A stretch of DNA of 64,000 nt, taken from the NCBI GenBank assembly GCA_015183035.1, contig JACZZP010000007.1, positions 930,001 to 994,000 on the forward strand, read 5' to 3'. This document shows positions 13,621 through 25,700 of the stretch, piece by piece. Both the position numbers and the translations under genes were made by a program. Source of the stretch: Meloidogyne chitwoodi (Eukaryota > Nematoda > Chromadorea > Rhabditida > Meloidogynidae). The first letter of the stretch is position 1, and every line of letters begins with the position of its first letter. The notes beneath the pieces were generated by a model, which was not told the origin of the DNA, ran no database searches, and saw nothing but the letters and a program-made list of their open reading frames with translations.

Positions 13621-14150
13621 AAATGTAAAGATTAAGGGTCCCTAAATTTTTTGACAAAGTTCTAGTTTTTTTGATTTTTTTTTAACTTATAATAGGTTTT
13701 CTCATACACTGAGTTCGAATATGATGTCAAATTTATCATTAGACATCATCTAATCTATGATTTTTTATTTTTTTTCGCAAAAATATTTCTCAATTCACTA
13801 AACAATTTTCCACGACTGATCATAACATTGCTTATATGCGCAATCGCAGTCTTTTGCGTCAAATTCCTCCAAATTGTGGACATATTGGTTGTCCCAGACG
13901 CATAACCCAAGTCAGAAACAATTTCCTTATATTTATGGTTGTCAATGGCGCTGTCCTATCCAAACAAGGTGTCAATAAGGGAAGGTTCATTTATAAAAAT
14001 AATTGATAAAAAATCTTAAATTAGATTATGTCTAATGATAAATTTGACATGATTCGAGCTCAACGTGTGCGAAAACCTATTATAAGTTAAAAAAAATCAA
14101 AAAACTAGAACTTTGTCAAAAAAAATTAGGGACCCTTAATATTTACATTT
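13621..14150. mobile_element. MITE-like element with about 130 bp terminal inverted repeats
   Basis: The left end AAATGTAAAGATTAAGGGTC and the right end GGGACCCTTAATATTTACAT are reverse complements apart from single changes. The inverted match continues inward through ACTAGAACTTTGTCAAA and a GAAAACCTATTATAAGTTAA block to the motif TCTAATGATAAATTTGAC. The core is about 250 bp and non-coding. No clear target duplication was identified. It lies upstream of the copy 1 membrane-protein gene. Confidence 0.75.
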
Positions 14151-14170
14151 ACCCAACTCTTTTTTATTTT

Positions 14171-14253
14171 ATTTAAATACCTTTTTCCATCTACGCTTTA
14201 ATGATGATAAAATTTAAATACCTTTTTCCATCCACGCTTTAATGATGATAAAA
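14171..14253. repeat. Tandem duplication of a 42 bp unit
   Basis: Two adjacent copies of a unit beginning ATTTAAATACCTTTTTCCAT and containing CGCTTTAATGATGATAAA are nearly identical. A single copy of the unit lies at about 48326-48360 in the paralogous segment. Confidence 0.8.
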
Positions 14254-15130
14254 TATTTACAAATTTGATGCTAGTGACCTTTTGAACATTAATATCACTT
14301 AAAAATGAACGTTAAAACTTAAAGTTTATAAAAATATAAATATTAGAAATTTAAGAAAAATAGTCAGATTAATTTGTATTTTATGATATACAAATGTATG
14401 TATGTTAAAGTTAAAAATTTCAGTCCAAATGAAAAAATTTAAAAATCATAAAGTATGTGAAATGAAAGCTAATTAGGGAGAGATAATTTCAAATTATTCT
14501 CTATTTTTAATAATATTTATTAAACCTCATTTTCAGCTTTTTCTTCTGTATCAAATTGAAGTAATTAGAAGACTTCGATTGTTTTGACATTTAAATTTAG
14601 TTGATTTCCTTTTCAATAAAAAATTTTTAAAATATTTTTTACAAGTATTTCTAACAAAAAATGTACATATTTATGAATATTTTTTAACTTCCAGCTATTA
14701 TTAATAAAAGGTTAGATAAAATTTAAGGAGATTTCTCAATAAAGTTTAAAATTATCATATTTAGTTATTACATAAAAATTTGTTAGACTTACTAAAGAAA
14801 GCAATTGGATCATCTGTTAAATTTTAAAGAATTTCAAGTTTCTATTAGAAACTAGGTAGAGACAGAAGCATTAGCCAACTACTTGAACTAGTTTACGGTA
14901 AAAGGTAAATCAATCAGCTTTATAAATTTTAATTTTAACAGTATATTAACATTAATTATTTCAAAAGTAACTGGTAGCATTAACAGTAAAAACCACTCAA
15001 ACATTCTATTCCATAAGATAAATATGGTTACAAAGCCGTTTTCATTATCCAACTAAATCCCTCGATCAATATAAAAATGCAGACCATTCATCACAGTCAT
15101 TTCATCGCCTCCTTTAAATGGCCTTCACTT
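14190..15130. repeat. Segmental duplication block, copy 1 (partner 48320-49640)
   Basis: Matching landmarks occur in the same order in both places: CGCTTTAATGATGATAAAAT, TTTGATGCT..TTGACCTTT, TTAGTTGATTTCCTTTTCAA, ACTAGTTTACGGTAAAAG and TCCCTC.ATCAATATA. Together with the paralogous membrane-protein genes at 11660-13307 and 43870-45370, this shows an ancient duplication of several kilobases. The block is non-coding as far as I can see. Confidence 0.8.
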
Positions 15131-15234
15131 TTAACTTTCTTTGGAAAATATTCTAAGTTTTATTTCTAACCAACTGGTTAGAAATTAGACGATTGGATGA
15201 TCTTTCAAATTGTTTTATTAGATAAAAAATTTAA

Positions 15235-15822
15235 TGGTAATGGTTACTTTTACTGGTCCTAAAAAAATAACCCTAGAGATCTGACTTTTCAATTTTTTTA
15301 AATTTATTAATAGGTTTTCACATCCGCTGAGCTCAAATCTGAAGTCAATTTTCAAAAATACCGAATCCCGGACCCAGATTCGACATGTCGAATTCAGGAT
15401 AAAAATTTTTTATTTGGGCAAATGATAGCTCATTCGATTCGTCTTGTCGAGCTGAGTTGAATGATAACAAACTTAGACTTTTTTCTATTTTTTAAGTAAG
15501 TTATGATCGATCAAATTAATTATTTTAGCGACTGCTAATCAAAAAATCAATCATAACTGCCTTAAAAAACATTTAACAGTATTAACTTTAGTATCATTCA
15601 ACTCAGCTAGACAAAAAGAATCGAATGAGCTATCATTTGCTTATATTAGAATATTTACCCTGAAGTCGACATGTCGAATCTGGGTCCGGGATTCGATATT
15701 TTTAAAACCTGAGCCCAGATTCGATCTCAGCGTATGCACAAACCTATTATTAGTTGAAAAAATGAAGAAATCGGACCATTTTTGATAATTTTTTTAGGGA
15801 CCAGTAAAGGTAACCATTACCA
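15235..15822. mobile_element. Fold-back MITE with long inverted repeats and 7 bp target duplication
   Basis: The left end TGGTAATGGTTACTTTTACT and the right end AGTAAAGGTAACCATTACCA are inverted copies. Arms extend roughly 290 bp inward through GACATGTCGAAT and AATGATAGCTCATTCGATTC, leaving a short centre. AATTTAA flanks it at 15228-15234 and 15823-15829, consistent with a target-site duplication. No protein is encoded. The internal AATGATAGCTCATTCGA motif also occurs near the Merlin transposon at 46.1-48.3 kb. Confidence 0.85.
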
Positions 15823-16132
15823 AATTTAATTAAAATTCTATAAATAATTATTTTTATTCAAATAACAAAATAAGTAAACAAAAATCTCCTAATTAAAGAA
15901 AAATTAACTTTTATTTTCGTATCCTCTGTTTTAGAACTTGCTCATTATTTTTTAATTTAAGAAATCTTTAAATAGAATATAATAAAAATTTATGTTTTAA
16001 CTTTTAACGTGTTTAAAATTTTTTTAGGAGATTGTAAAAATTAGATTTTTTGGTCAAAAAAAAATAATTTTTCACTAAACAATTTAACAAAAACAATTAA
16101 AAAAATTTTTTATTTTCATCGCCAATTTTTTT

Positions 16133-17000
16133 TCATCGCCAATTTCTCAGAGCACATAATTTTATAGTTCTACCAGATGCCTTGTCATGTTTATTTATTA
16201 TATGCCTTTGTAGATTTGGTTTAGTAATACAAGCATAACAACAAAAAGGACAAGTATATGGACGCTCGCCTGTATGAGAACGATTGTGGACACGTAGAGC
16301 AGACATTGTCCTTAAAAATATAATATTATATTAGAGGTATAAAATATAAAATCCTAAATTAAAAAGAAATAGCTATAAAAAACCTGAATGGTCTACAACA
16401 ATATAAACATTTAAAAGGCATTTCTCCTGTATGAATGCGGTTATGTACAGCTAAATTGTGTTGATATAAATGTCTTCCACACAAATGACATTGAACACGA
16501 ACGGGAAGTGAAGAACAATTCACAACAATTGGTTGTTGAAAATTATTAATATTTTGTTTATCATTATTTTTAATATATGATGTTTTTGAAACTTTTAAAC
16601 TAAAATAATCAAAAGAAAATTATTAAAAATAAATTACTTGTAACAAAGTTCAGAATGAACATTAAAATCTTCCTTCTCTGTTTGTAAAAAACTAAATCCA
16701 CATTCTTTACAAATTAATTGTTGTGATGGTTGTAAAGTTGTTTTGTTAATTATTTCAGCAAATGAATCTGTTAATTGGCTTCCATCTTTAATTTGAGTTG
16801 TTGACAGCGAAAACAGAGGATCTTGCTTTAAAAAATGATTTAAAAAAATTTTACAATAAAAAACAAACTAAAGAATGTTCATAATTTATTAGTTGTGAAG
16901 AAATAACATCCGTAAATTGATCATTATCCTCACAATTTTGATCAAAAAAATTATTGAAAGAATAAAAAGTGTCGTCGTAAGCAAAATCTATTATATTCAT
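16133..17000 (-). CDS. C2H2 zinc-finger protein
   Basis: This is a likely DNA-binding regulator of about 190 residues. The last exons encode zinc-finger repeats: CHLCGRHLYQHNLAVHNRIH, then the TGEMPFK linker, CLYCCRPFRTMSALRVHNRS with H, then TGERPYT, CPFCCYACITKPNLQRHI with a further H. An upstream exon (about 16790-16640) has a more degenerate CKECGFSFLQ...H finger. The first exon (about 17000-16870) is acidic and Asn/Phe-rich, with no recognised domain. I chose the start MNIIDFAYDD at 17000; an in-frame ATG at 17072 is possible but adds a hydrophobic stretch unlike a zinc-finger protein. The two canonical TGE(K/R)P-type linkers support Kruppel-type fingers. I cannot assign an ortholog. The stop at 16133 overlaps a short direct repeat of TTTTCATCGCCAATTT. 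Confidence 0.8.
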
Positions 17001-17294
17001 AATTAACAAAAATTGGAAAGTAACAAACAATCTCGCGAGGTTACAGCGAAATACTTGCGACGAAATGGACATCGCTTAAAAAATGAAATGAGCGGAATGG
17101 TCATCTCAGTACCACCATTTCAGTACTACAAAATAAACGTTAGTTATGTAATTATCATAGAATGAAGAGAAAATGACTCGATGAGAAATGAGTGGAATAT
17201 TTTAATCTAAATTAATTTGATAATTAATTGAAATTCTTGTTCGTTGGATTTTGGATTTGCCCAATAAAATTCCCTCTTATAGAACTTAAAAAAT

Positions 17295-17399
17295 CAGGGC
17301 TGAGACGAAATTTCGAGATTTCGAGTTTTTTCGAATAATTTCGATTTCGCGAAATTACCTAATTTCGATTTCTAACTTTCCAAATTTGACTCAACCCTG
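17295..17399. mobile_element. 105 bp MITE-like element with CAGGG termini
   Basis: The ends CAGGGCTGAG and CTCAACCCTG form a 10 bp inverted repeat with one mismatch. The interior is rich in TTTCGA/TCGAAAT. The termini resemble hAT-type ends, but no clear 8 bp duplication flanks it. Confidence 0.5.
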
Positions 17400-17942
17400 C
17401 TACCCACCAGTTACATTGCTTTCATAAACATTCAAATATTGTACGATTTGTCTATAAAGTAGTCAGTTCAAAGATTTTATTAAAATTATATATTTTAATA
17501 TTGTTAAATTAATTATTTAAATTTATTTAATTATTAATTTTACAAAAAGTCTTCCAGACTTTAATAAATATTTCAGATACTATATTTTATTTTATTAACG
17601 TCAAACTAATTTTTAAATCAATTTTTACTAGAAATAAAACATTAAAAATTAAGTAAGAGGAAGATTTTTAAATAAAATTAATGCATTAAACTATTTTTTT
17701 ATATTTTTTTTTCAAAATCTCATGATTTTTTATAAATAAAAAAATTAATTTTATTTTATTTAAATATTTGTACAGATTTTTTTTACTTAAAAAACTTTTT
17801 CCGAATTTTTAAAATATAATTTTATTTATTTAAATGTTATTAATGGGGGAATATAAATACTCAATTTTGAGACTTTTTATATATTATAAATATTCAGCAT
17901 TTAATTAAAACTGAAAAATTAAAAATATTTAATTTTTAAATT
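17400..17942. other. AT-rich intergenic DNA
   Basis: No coding exon or structured RNA was seen. This region lies between the divergent zinc-finger gene (minus) and the secreted-protein gene (plus), so promoters for both probably fall here. Confidence 0.4.
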
Positions 17943-19310
17943 ATGTTTTTCTTTTCTTTATTTATTTTTTCAATTATAGTTGAAACTTTTGGTAATATTT
18001 ATTAATTATTTAAAATTTATACCACTACCTCTATAATACCTAAAATAAATTTTTGGCATAATCTAAAATATAGCTATGCCAAAAAAATATATTTAAAAAA
18101 TTAATTTAATTTTTAATACTTAATTAAGGGTATAAGTATACCTTCAACAAATATTTTTTTTAATTAATTTTTACTTAAATTTAAAAAATTTAGAAAGTTG
18201 TGGTAGTGGAGAAGGTTCAATAATTTATTTGAAAACTTCAATAAATGGAACACAAGGCCAGTTAAATACAGGAGAAAGTTCAAGTTTTAGTTGCTCTAAT
18301 AATATTTTTGAAAAGGTTTAAAAATAAATAAAAAAATTTAATTTTTTAATATTAATTTTAGCGTTGTTACCCTAAGCCTAAACAAACAATAAGTGTTGCA
18401 AATATTATTTGTAATGATAATACAAATAGTTTTTGTATTCATAACATTGAAGATAACATTTCTTATCAAGGGGATAATAATCCTGATTATGTAATGAATT
18501 ATTTATTTTATTCAAATGGTAAATAATTAATTAATTTAATTTTTTTAAATATTATTTTTATTTAGATGGTTATATTTTTGTCAACCCAAATACAGGTGGA
18601 CTACGTTTAACACAATTAGATAATTCTAATAATCATTTTGAACATATATCAAATGATACAACAAAATATTTACATTTAAATCACAATGAAAAAAAACTTA
18701 TTAATGGAAAAGCACTTTTAGGTAAAAAAATAATAAATATTTTTTTAATATTTTTGGACTTTTAAAAAGGTTATTATTAGGGTTGCAGATTTTAGTTGCT
18801 AAAAAATACAAAATAGTGACTAAAAATTTAATTTTTTTGGCTTATTTAACAAATGACAAAATGTCACTAAGGGAAAACAGACAAAATGTCATGAGAAATT
18901 TTTTACGATTTTCTATTTAAAAAATTTTTTGCCATGAACCGTTTTTGACCTTTTTTCAATATTTAAGATATTTTTTGTCTGAAATTTGGCAAAAATTCTA
19001 AAATAGTTACTAAACTCCATAAAAATCCCGAAATAGTTTAAAAGGCCAAAATAGTTAAAAATAATAGTTGCCAATAGTTACGTTCAAATCAACAAATTAT
19101 TGCTCAATTATACGTTTTCTGTGCATATCTCGACTTGTAACATTCAGCAAAAAAATAGTTAAAAAACTGAAATCTGTAACCCTAATTATTATATAATTAA
19201 TTATTAAAAAAAAAGAGAAAATAACTAAAATTAATTTAAATTAATTAATATATTTAGTTGGTTGTACAGCTTGTAATAATTTAAAATATAATAATGATTT
19301 AAAATGTTGA
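17943..19310 (+). CDS. Predicted secreted Cys-rich protein of unknown function
   Basis: I do not recognise this protein. Five exons splice cleanly: ATG at 17943, then exons starting at about 18192 (ESCGSGEG), 18361 (RCYPKPKQ), 18566 (DGYIFVNPNTGG) and 19257 (VGCTACNNL), with the stop at 19310. The product is about 180 residues. It starts with a hydrophobic MFFFSLFIFSIIVET segment that fits a signal peptide and carries eight cysteines after it. No transmembrane segment follows, so secretion is likely. The fourth intron (about 18722-19256) contains a 405 bp MITE. In a plant-parasitic nematode such proteins are effector candidates, but nothing in the sequence proves that role. All junctions keep frame with GT-AG ends. 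Confidence 0.72.
18779..19183. mobile_element. MITE-like element in an intron of the secreted-protein gene
   Basis: The termini AGGGTTGCAGATTTTAGTT and AAACTGAAATCTGTAACCCT are inverted copies with few changes. The interior has AAAATAGTTA-type repeats and no coding frame. Flanks are TTATTATT and AATTATTA, which may be a degenerate target duplication. It is wholly intronic. Confidence 0.7.
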
Positions 19311-19788
19311 AAAGAAATAAATAAATAAATAATATTAAAATAAGTAAAAAGAGAAGAAGAAAATAAAATTAAATATGTTAAAAAAATAATTATTAAAATA
19401 ATTATATTTATAATATTATATTTTTATTTTATATAAATATATTTTGGGTAAAAAAATAAATTTAATAAATATTTATATTTTAAGAAAAATAAAAATTTTT
19501 AATTAAAAATATCACAAAAAATTATTTTTATATATTCTTCCTGATTTTTATTTATTTTTTTAATAGAAGAGATTGTCTAAAATAATTAAATAAATATAAT
19601 TTTAAAAAATAAATTAAAAATAAAAAACCTGTAAAAACTTTTTTTTAAATAATTAAAATTGATCAAATTATTCAAAAAATAACAAAATGCCAAAAGAGCA
19701 AAAATTTGAATTTCTTTTTATTTAATTTTCATTTTTATTAGAATTTATATTATCTAAAATTTAAAATAATAAATTAATTTTTAATTAA
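19311..19788. other. AT-rich intergenic DNA between convergent genes
   Basis: Nothing beyond A/T runs was seen. It separates the 3' ends of the plus-strand secreted-protein gene and minus-strand syd-1. Confidence 0.4.
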
Positions 19789-22700
19789 TTAAATTAAACT
19801 ATTATTATTATTATTAATTTTAGGCCAATTATCAATAATAAGTTTTAAGGCTATATTTGCTTGTTTTATATTTAAAAAATCAACAGATATTGAATTTAAA
19901 TATTTTGAATTATTTTGTTGTTTATTATTATCAGAATCATTAACTTAAATATAAATTAAAAAATAATATTTAAAAAATAAAATTATACTTTGATGAGAAG
20001 GATTTGAAGTACAAAATAACTAAAAAATTAAAATAAATTAAAATAAATTAATTAAATAAATTACTAAAGGTCCAAAAATATTGCAAAGTCTTTGTATTGT
20101 CATTCCATTATTTAATTCTGATTTAATTAAATTCTTTAAATGTTCCATAAGAAATATTAAAGTTGTCTTTAATAAATAAATTAATTTTAAATTTAAAAAT
20201 ATTTAATTAATTAACTTTATTATTTGTAGGTAAACAATCAATAATTCTCATAACTAATTTTTGATTTTCTTCACAATCATTAGGGGGCATAACACTAAAA
20301 GCATCTAATAACATTGCAAAAATATTGCAAGGTATTAAAGGCTCAGAAAGTTCACGTAAAAAGTCCTTTTTTTAATTAAATAAATTAAAATAAGATTTAA
20401 ATAATATTTAAATAATTACTTTAACTAAACAAGTAAGTAAATTAATATCAGGTACAGGTTGTTCACTAATATCTACTTTAGTTACATTTTCTTCAATTTG
20501 AGCACGTAAATGATCTTTTCTTTCACTTGCACCACATACTTGAAAAATAAATTTATTATATTTATTTTTTTTAATTTTATTAGTTTACTCTCGTTATAAG
20601 GAGATAATTTAGGGAACAGAGAGTGTTTTTAAATTTTTTAAATAAAAGTTTTTGAAAAAAGAAAAAACTCTATGACCGAATGAGGGTATCTCTCTCTATT
20701 AGTGACCGGCTGTCTGTCCGGATTATTTGTTTCTTATCAAATTGTGCAGTGTAGCACATTCTCTCGCTTTGTGTCTAACAATAATCCGGAAAAATCCGGA
20801 AAATTTGCTGTGAGAGCCAGTGATGTCCCGGTTCCAGGAACCGGCACCGGTTCCCACGGTTCCACTTCCGGTTCCGGAACCGGAACCGTGGAACCGTCAA
20901 AAATTGGAACCACTCCGGAACCGGAACCGTGGAACCGTAAAATTCGTAGAACCGGTTCGGAACCGGTTTTGGAACCGTCCATTTTTAATATCTATATAAT
21001 TATTTTTTGAAACGAAAGTAATAAATTGATCGATTTTCATGAATAATCGATCCTAAAGAGATATTCAAGTTAATTTGTCAATGGCCAGTGGTTGGAAAAT
21101 CGTACCAAATTTCGTACTCGTCCTCGTACTTCGGTAAGAAGTACGAGTACGAGCAAAAAATAATGCTGGTACGAAGTACGAGGGAAAAATGACAAAATAC
21201 GAGGCATAAGTACGAGCTCGTACTATCGTACTTAAGGTTTAAATTTTCGCCAAATTCTTTCTTTTCCATATAGAAATAAAATTTTCACTCCATTCCTCTT
21301 CCCCCAGTTTATTTTTACAAGTGAGAAAAAAAGGAATGTTTATATATATGTAATTTACTTATTTTTTCCAAGTATGCATCTATGGTTTAGTGGTTAGTGC
21401 GTTAGTGTGTTTTAGTAAATTGGTTGAGGTTCGAATCCTTTAATAGGGGAAAGGAATTTTGAGTTATTAATTGCTGCTAGTGTCACTTCTTTTTTAAAAA
21501 TTTTAGAAGCAAAATTAAACCAGAAATTTTCGTCTACGGCACTAAAAAGTGCAATTTTTGGTAACATATGTTTAAAAATTTTAAAAATTTTTGCCTGCGG
21601 CGCTGAAAATGATGAATTTTTGGCAAATAAAGTGCAATAATGATTCAAAATTGTCGCCTGCGGCGCTATGAAAAAACTAAATTTATGAAAATTTACCCAA
21701 AACGGAAGAAAAAATATAAGGAAAGTACGAGGTACGAGTACGAGGGAGAAAAATGGCTGGTACGAAGTACATGTACGAGTTGAAATTTTCAACCACTGAT
21801 AATGACTCGAGGCCTTAATAATCGGACTCAAGAAAAATTACTTTTTCGGAAATTTATGATCCATCTTAATTTGAATAAAAAAGAATGAACAATTTTCGAC
21901 AATATATTATTTTTGAATAAAAAAATTTTATTTTATGCTATTTTATCATATTTAAAAAAATTTTCTGGAACCGCTTCCGGAACCGCTGATTTTTTTTGGA
22001 ACCGGAACCGAGGAACCGTTAAATTTTGGAACCGCTCCGGAACTGGAACCGTGGAACCGTCAAAAATTGGAACCACTCCGGAACCGGAACCGCGGAACCG
22101 AACAAAAATTTGGAACCGGGACATCACTGGTGAGAGCATTTACTACGGCAGACGCGAAGTGGGTAAAATAAATAAATGCTCTCACAGCAAAGTTTCCGGA
22201 TTTTTCCGGATTATTGTTAGACAAAAAGCGAGAGACTGTGCTACACTGCACAATTTGATAAGAAACAAATAATCCGGACAGACAGGTCACTACTCTCTAT
22301 AATTAAATGTTGTGTATCTCAGATATCCCAGGGTGTCCTTATAATGAAATTCAAAAAATAAAAAAAATATTTAAATTATTTAAAATTATTATATAAAAAA
22401 ATCTCTTACAGTAATAAATTCCAGAATTTTCTAATCCTCTCCTTTCAATTTCTGTTATTAACCTTTGTAATAAAATAGGAACTTCTCCTTGTTCTCTTTG
22501 AAGTAATAAATTTAAGGATTGCCCAAATTGTTGATTATTTGGTTTTTTAATTATTCTAGAAAAACAAATCTTCATTTCTTCAAAAGATATCTTTTTTTAA
22601 AAAAATTAAATTAAATTAAAATTAAAAAATTAAAAAAAAACCTTTAAAAGTAATTGACCTTTAGGTTCTAAATTTAATGAAAATATTCTATTTCCGCTAT

Positions 22701-25700
22701 CAACTAATAAAATATCAATTAAACGAATATCTCCTTTATGACAAAAACGATGTCTTAATTGTGGATGCCAGGCATAAACAAAAAAAGAAGCATCGGTTGC
22801 ACAAACAACGTCTATATCAAAACGTTCTGACCAACTTTTTAAAAAAGGAAAAAAAGATATTTATTTTTTTATTAAAAAATAATTCTAATTAGAAGGCCCC
22901 TCTCTAATAAAAGAAAATAAAAAGAATAATTTTTATTTATTTTTTTTACAATTACTAAATAATGTACTTACTCACACACTAAATTACTAATTTTTAGGAT
23001 CAAAAATATTTATTTTAATTTAATTAAAAAAATAAATAATAACCGAAAGTATTGTTCAGGAGTAGATATTCCAGTACGTGCTCTATGTATTTCATCTATT
23101 TCAAGTACACAATAAAGCTTTTTTGAATGAATACGGTCTGGAACTTTTAAATTTCTTCCCTCAACAATCTTATTAATTTAATTTAATTAATTTAATTAAA
23201 ATAAATTAATAATACCGTAACACTTAACATTCCAGTTAAAGAATTACCAATAATATTTCTATTATTTGCCAATTGATCTACATCAAAACCAGGGCCTGCC
23301 ATTCGTAAAGGAACTCTTCTATTCATTAAAGGAGAAACATGTAAACGATCCAAAATATCCTTTAAAATTTTTTTTTTTTTTAAAATATATTTTTATTTTA
23401 CAGCTCTTTCTGCAGGACCAATATCTTGAGCTGTATCCATCATTAATTGTTGTTGAGTTTGTGGTAATAATAATTTAGTTTTTGAATTTAAATCAAATGA
23501 TGCGTTGTTTAAATGCTTTAAAAAATTTAAAAAATAAAATTAAAAAATATAATATTTATTACATTAGCTAATAAAGCCTTTGAAGGTAAGGAATTAGAAC
23601 GAATAGCACAACCCCCAATAATATTATTATTATTATTTGATGTTCCAAAACTACTCCAACGTGAACGATGTTTTTGATTATTTATTCCTCCTCCTATATC
23701 TTCATCCTAATATTTTTAAAAATTATTAATTTTAAATTTATTTTAAATAAATTAAATTAATTAAATACTTCACTAGCCCAATTTTTATATTCTTGAGAAG
23801 AAAAAATATCAGCAATTGTTCTACCATCATTATTTAAACCTTTTCCTGTTTCTACTGAACCATTAGAGAGAAATGGATGACGAACTAAAATATTTTAATA
23901 AAATTAAAATATTTTAAAGGAATGTAAAAAAAAAAGAAAATTACTAAAAACTATTCAAATATTTAAAACAAGCCATCAAAAGGATTCGAACCTGCATACT
24001 TGCTTACAAAATCAAATGCTTTACCAACTGAGCCACTGATTCACTATATGTTTTTTCTCTTTTAATACAACTTAATCCCTCCTTTAATTATTTTAATAGC
24101 TAAATATATCAGAGTTCAAAAATTTAGGATAACTTAAAATATTTAAAACAAAATTAAAAAAACCTTTTCTTCCAAAAGAAGTATCAATATCAGAAAAAGC
24201 TCCTCTAAAATTACTTCTTTGTCTTTGAGGTGATATAGGTAAATATTTATTATTATTATTATTAAATCCAATAGTAGTGGAAGGTATTGAAGTTGATTTA
24301 ATTGAATTTATATTATTATTATTTGAATAAAAGGGAAAGGCAGCATTAAAAGTATAATCATTACGCCCTTTAAATATTATTATTTTTAATTTAAAAAAAA
24401 ATAATAAATTTTATTTTTAATTTTAACAAACATTTAACTGTAGCCCTAGGAAATGGTTGTTGCTGTTGTTGAGGAGATGATGCTTTCCATCCTCCAAAAA
24501 TAGCCTGAACACTTCTTAAATAGAAAAATATTTTTAATTTTTCTGTTTTACACTTTTACCTTCTAGGAAGTGAATTACTTTTGTATGAAGTAGGTAATAT
24601 TGTTGTTGTTGATGGTTGTTGTTTAATACCATAAAACTGAGAGGAAGGAATGCTAAAAAATTAAAATAAATAAATAAATGAATATCTTTCCCTTTATTAT
24701 CTCATTAATATTATTTTAACCTATTTTGAAAAGGTGAATGTTGTGATTGTTTATATAAAGGTAAACAATTAGTAGTAGTAGGTGCTGGAGGTATTATTGA
24801 AGGCATTTGTTGTTGACTATAACTATTTGGTATTAAACCATAATTTGATATATCTCCACAAAAAACAACTTTTTGTCGTCTTTGTATTGGTGCTGATGTT
24901 GAAGGATGTCTTTGCTTTTGTTTTTCTTGTTGCCAATTAGAATCTAAAGTTGCTGAAGAATATGCTGGATGACGAGAAATATATTGATGACAAGTTGAAG
25001 AAGAAAGTAATGGAGAATTTTGTTTTGAAGGCTAAAAATGAGTCTGATTTTTTATATAAATTTTGTTTTTTTAAATATTCTGATTTTTTAAATATTCTGA
25101 TTTTTTAAATATTCTGATTTTTTAAAATATTCTGAGTTTTACAAATATTCTGATTTTTAAAATATTCTGATTTTTACAAATATTCTGATTTTTTTAAATA
25201 TTCTGATTTTTTTAATATTCTATTTAATAGAAATACCTGTATTTGTTGTTGCTGTAATATTCTAGGAGGTGGAATTCGTGCTGTTTGTGTAATAAAATCA
25301 GTAGAATATTGAGAAGGTTGTTGTTGTTGATAATTTAAAAGATTAGATTGAGGATATTGTCTATGTCTAATAAGTAATTGTTGATCTTTTTGTTGAATTA
25401 TTTGTTCATTTTTTGTATTTATCTTTAAAAGAAAATATTTTATTTAAAATTAATTAATATTTAAAAAAACCGTTGTTTCATCTTCTTGTTGCTTTTTTTG
25501 TTTTTGTTGTTGTCTTACTCTTTTGCCCAACCAACTAGAAGCTGTAGAAGCTGGTTTTGAAAGAATTCCAGCACCTGATGACTCAGAATCTCTTCTATCA
25601 GATTCTGTTGATTTTTGAAAAACAACAACTGGACGTTGTTCTATTAATGAACGTTCTGCTATTAAACGTTGTTGCTGTTTACTTGAAAATTGTTCTCTTT

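Larger units (their letters stand above)
20700..22292. mobile_element. Non-autonomous hAT-like element with 8 bp target duplication
   Basis: The ends TAGTGACCGGCTGTCTGTCC and GGACAGACAGGTCACTA are inverted copies, and the inverted match continues through ATTATTTGTTTCTTATCAAA and GTGCAGTGTAGCACA. CTCTCTAT flanks it at 20692-20699 and 22293-22300, the 8 bp duplication expected for hAT. GGAACCGGAACCGTGG-type repeats fill the subterminal parts. The open frames seen here are the repeat read through and encode no transposase. It lies in the syd-1 intron that separates GIYY from LCGAS, and a second element is nested inside. Confidence 0.88.

Noticed and set aside
20702..21010. Frames rich in Gly/Thr/Pro in the syd-1 intron (also at 21913-22272)
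   Set aside because: They read through the GGAACCGGAACC repeats of the hAT-like element ends and encode no transposase motif.
20820..22110. GGAACCGG and GTACGAG repeats as a CRISPR-like array
   Set aside because: Units are short, irregular and inverted at the two ends of a transposon in a eukaryotic intron; there are no spacers.
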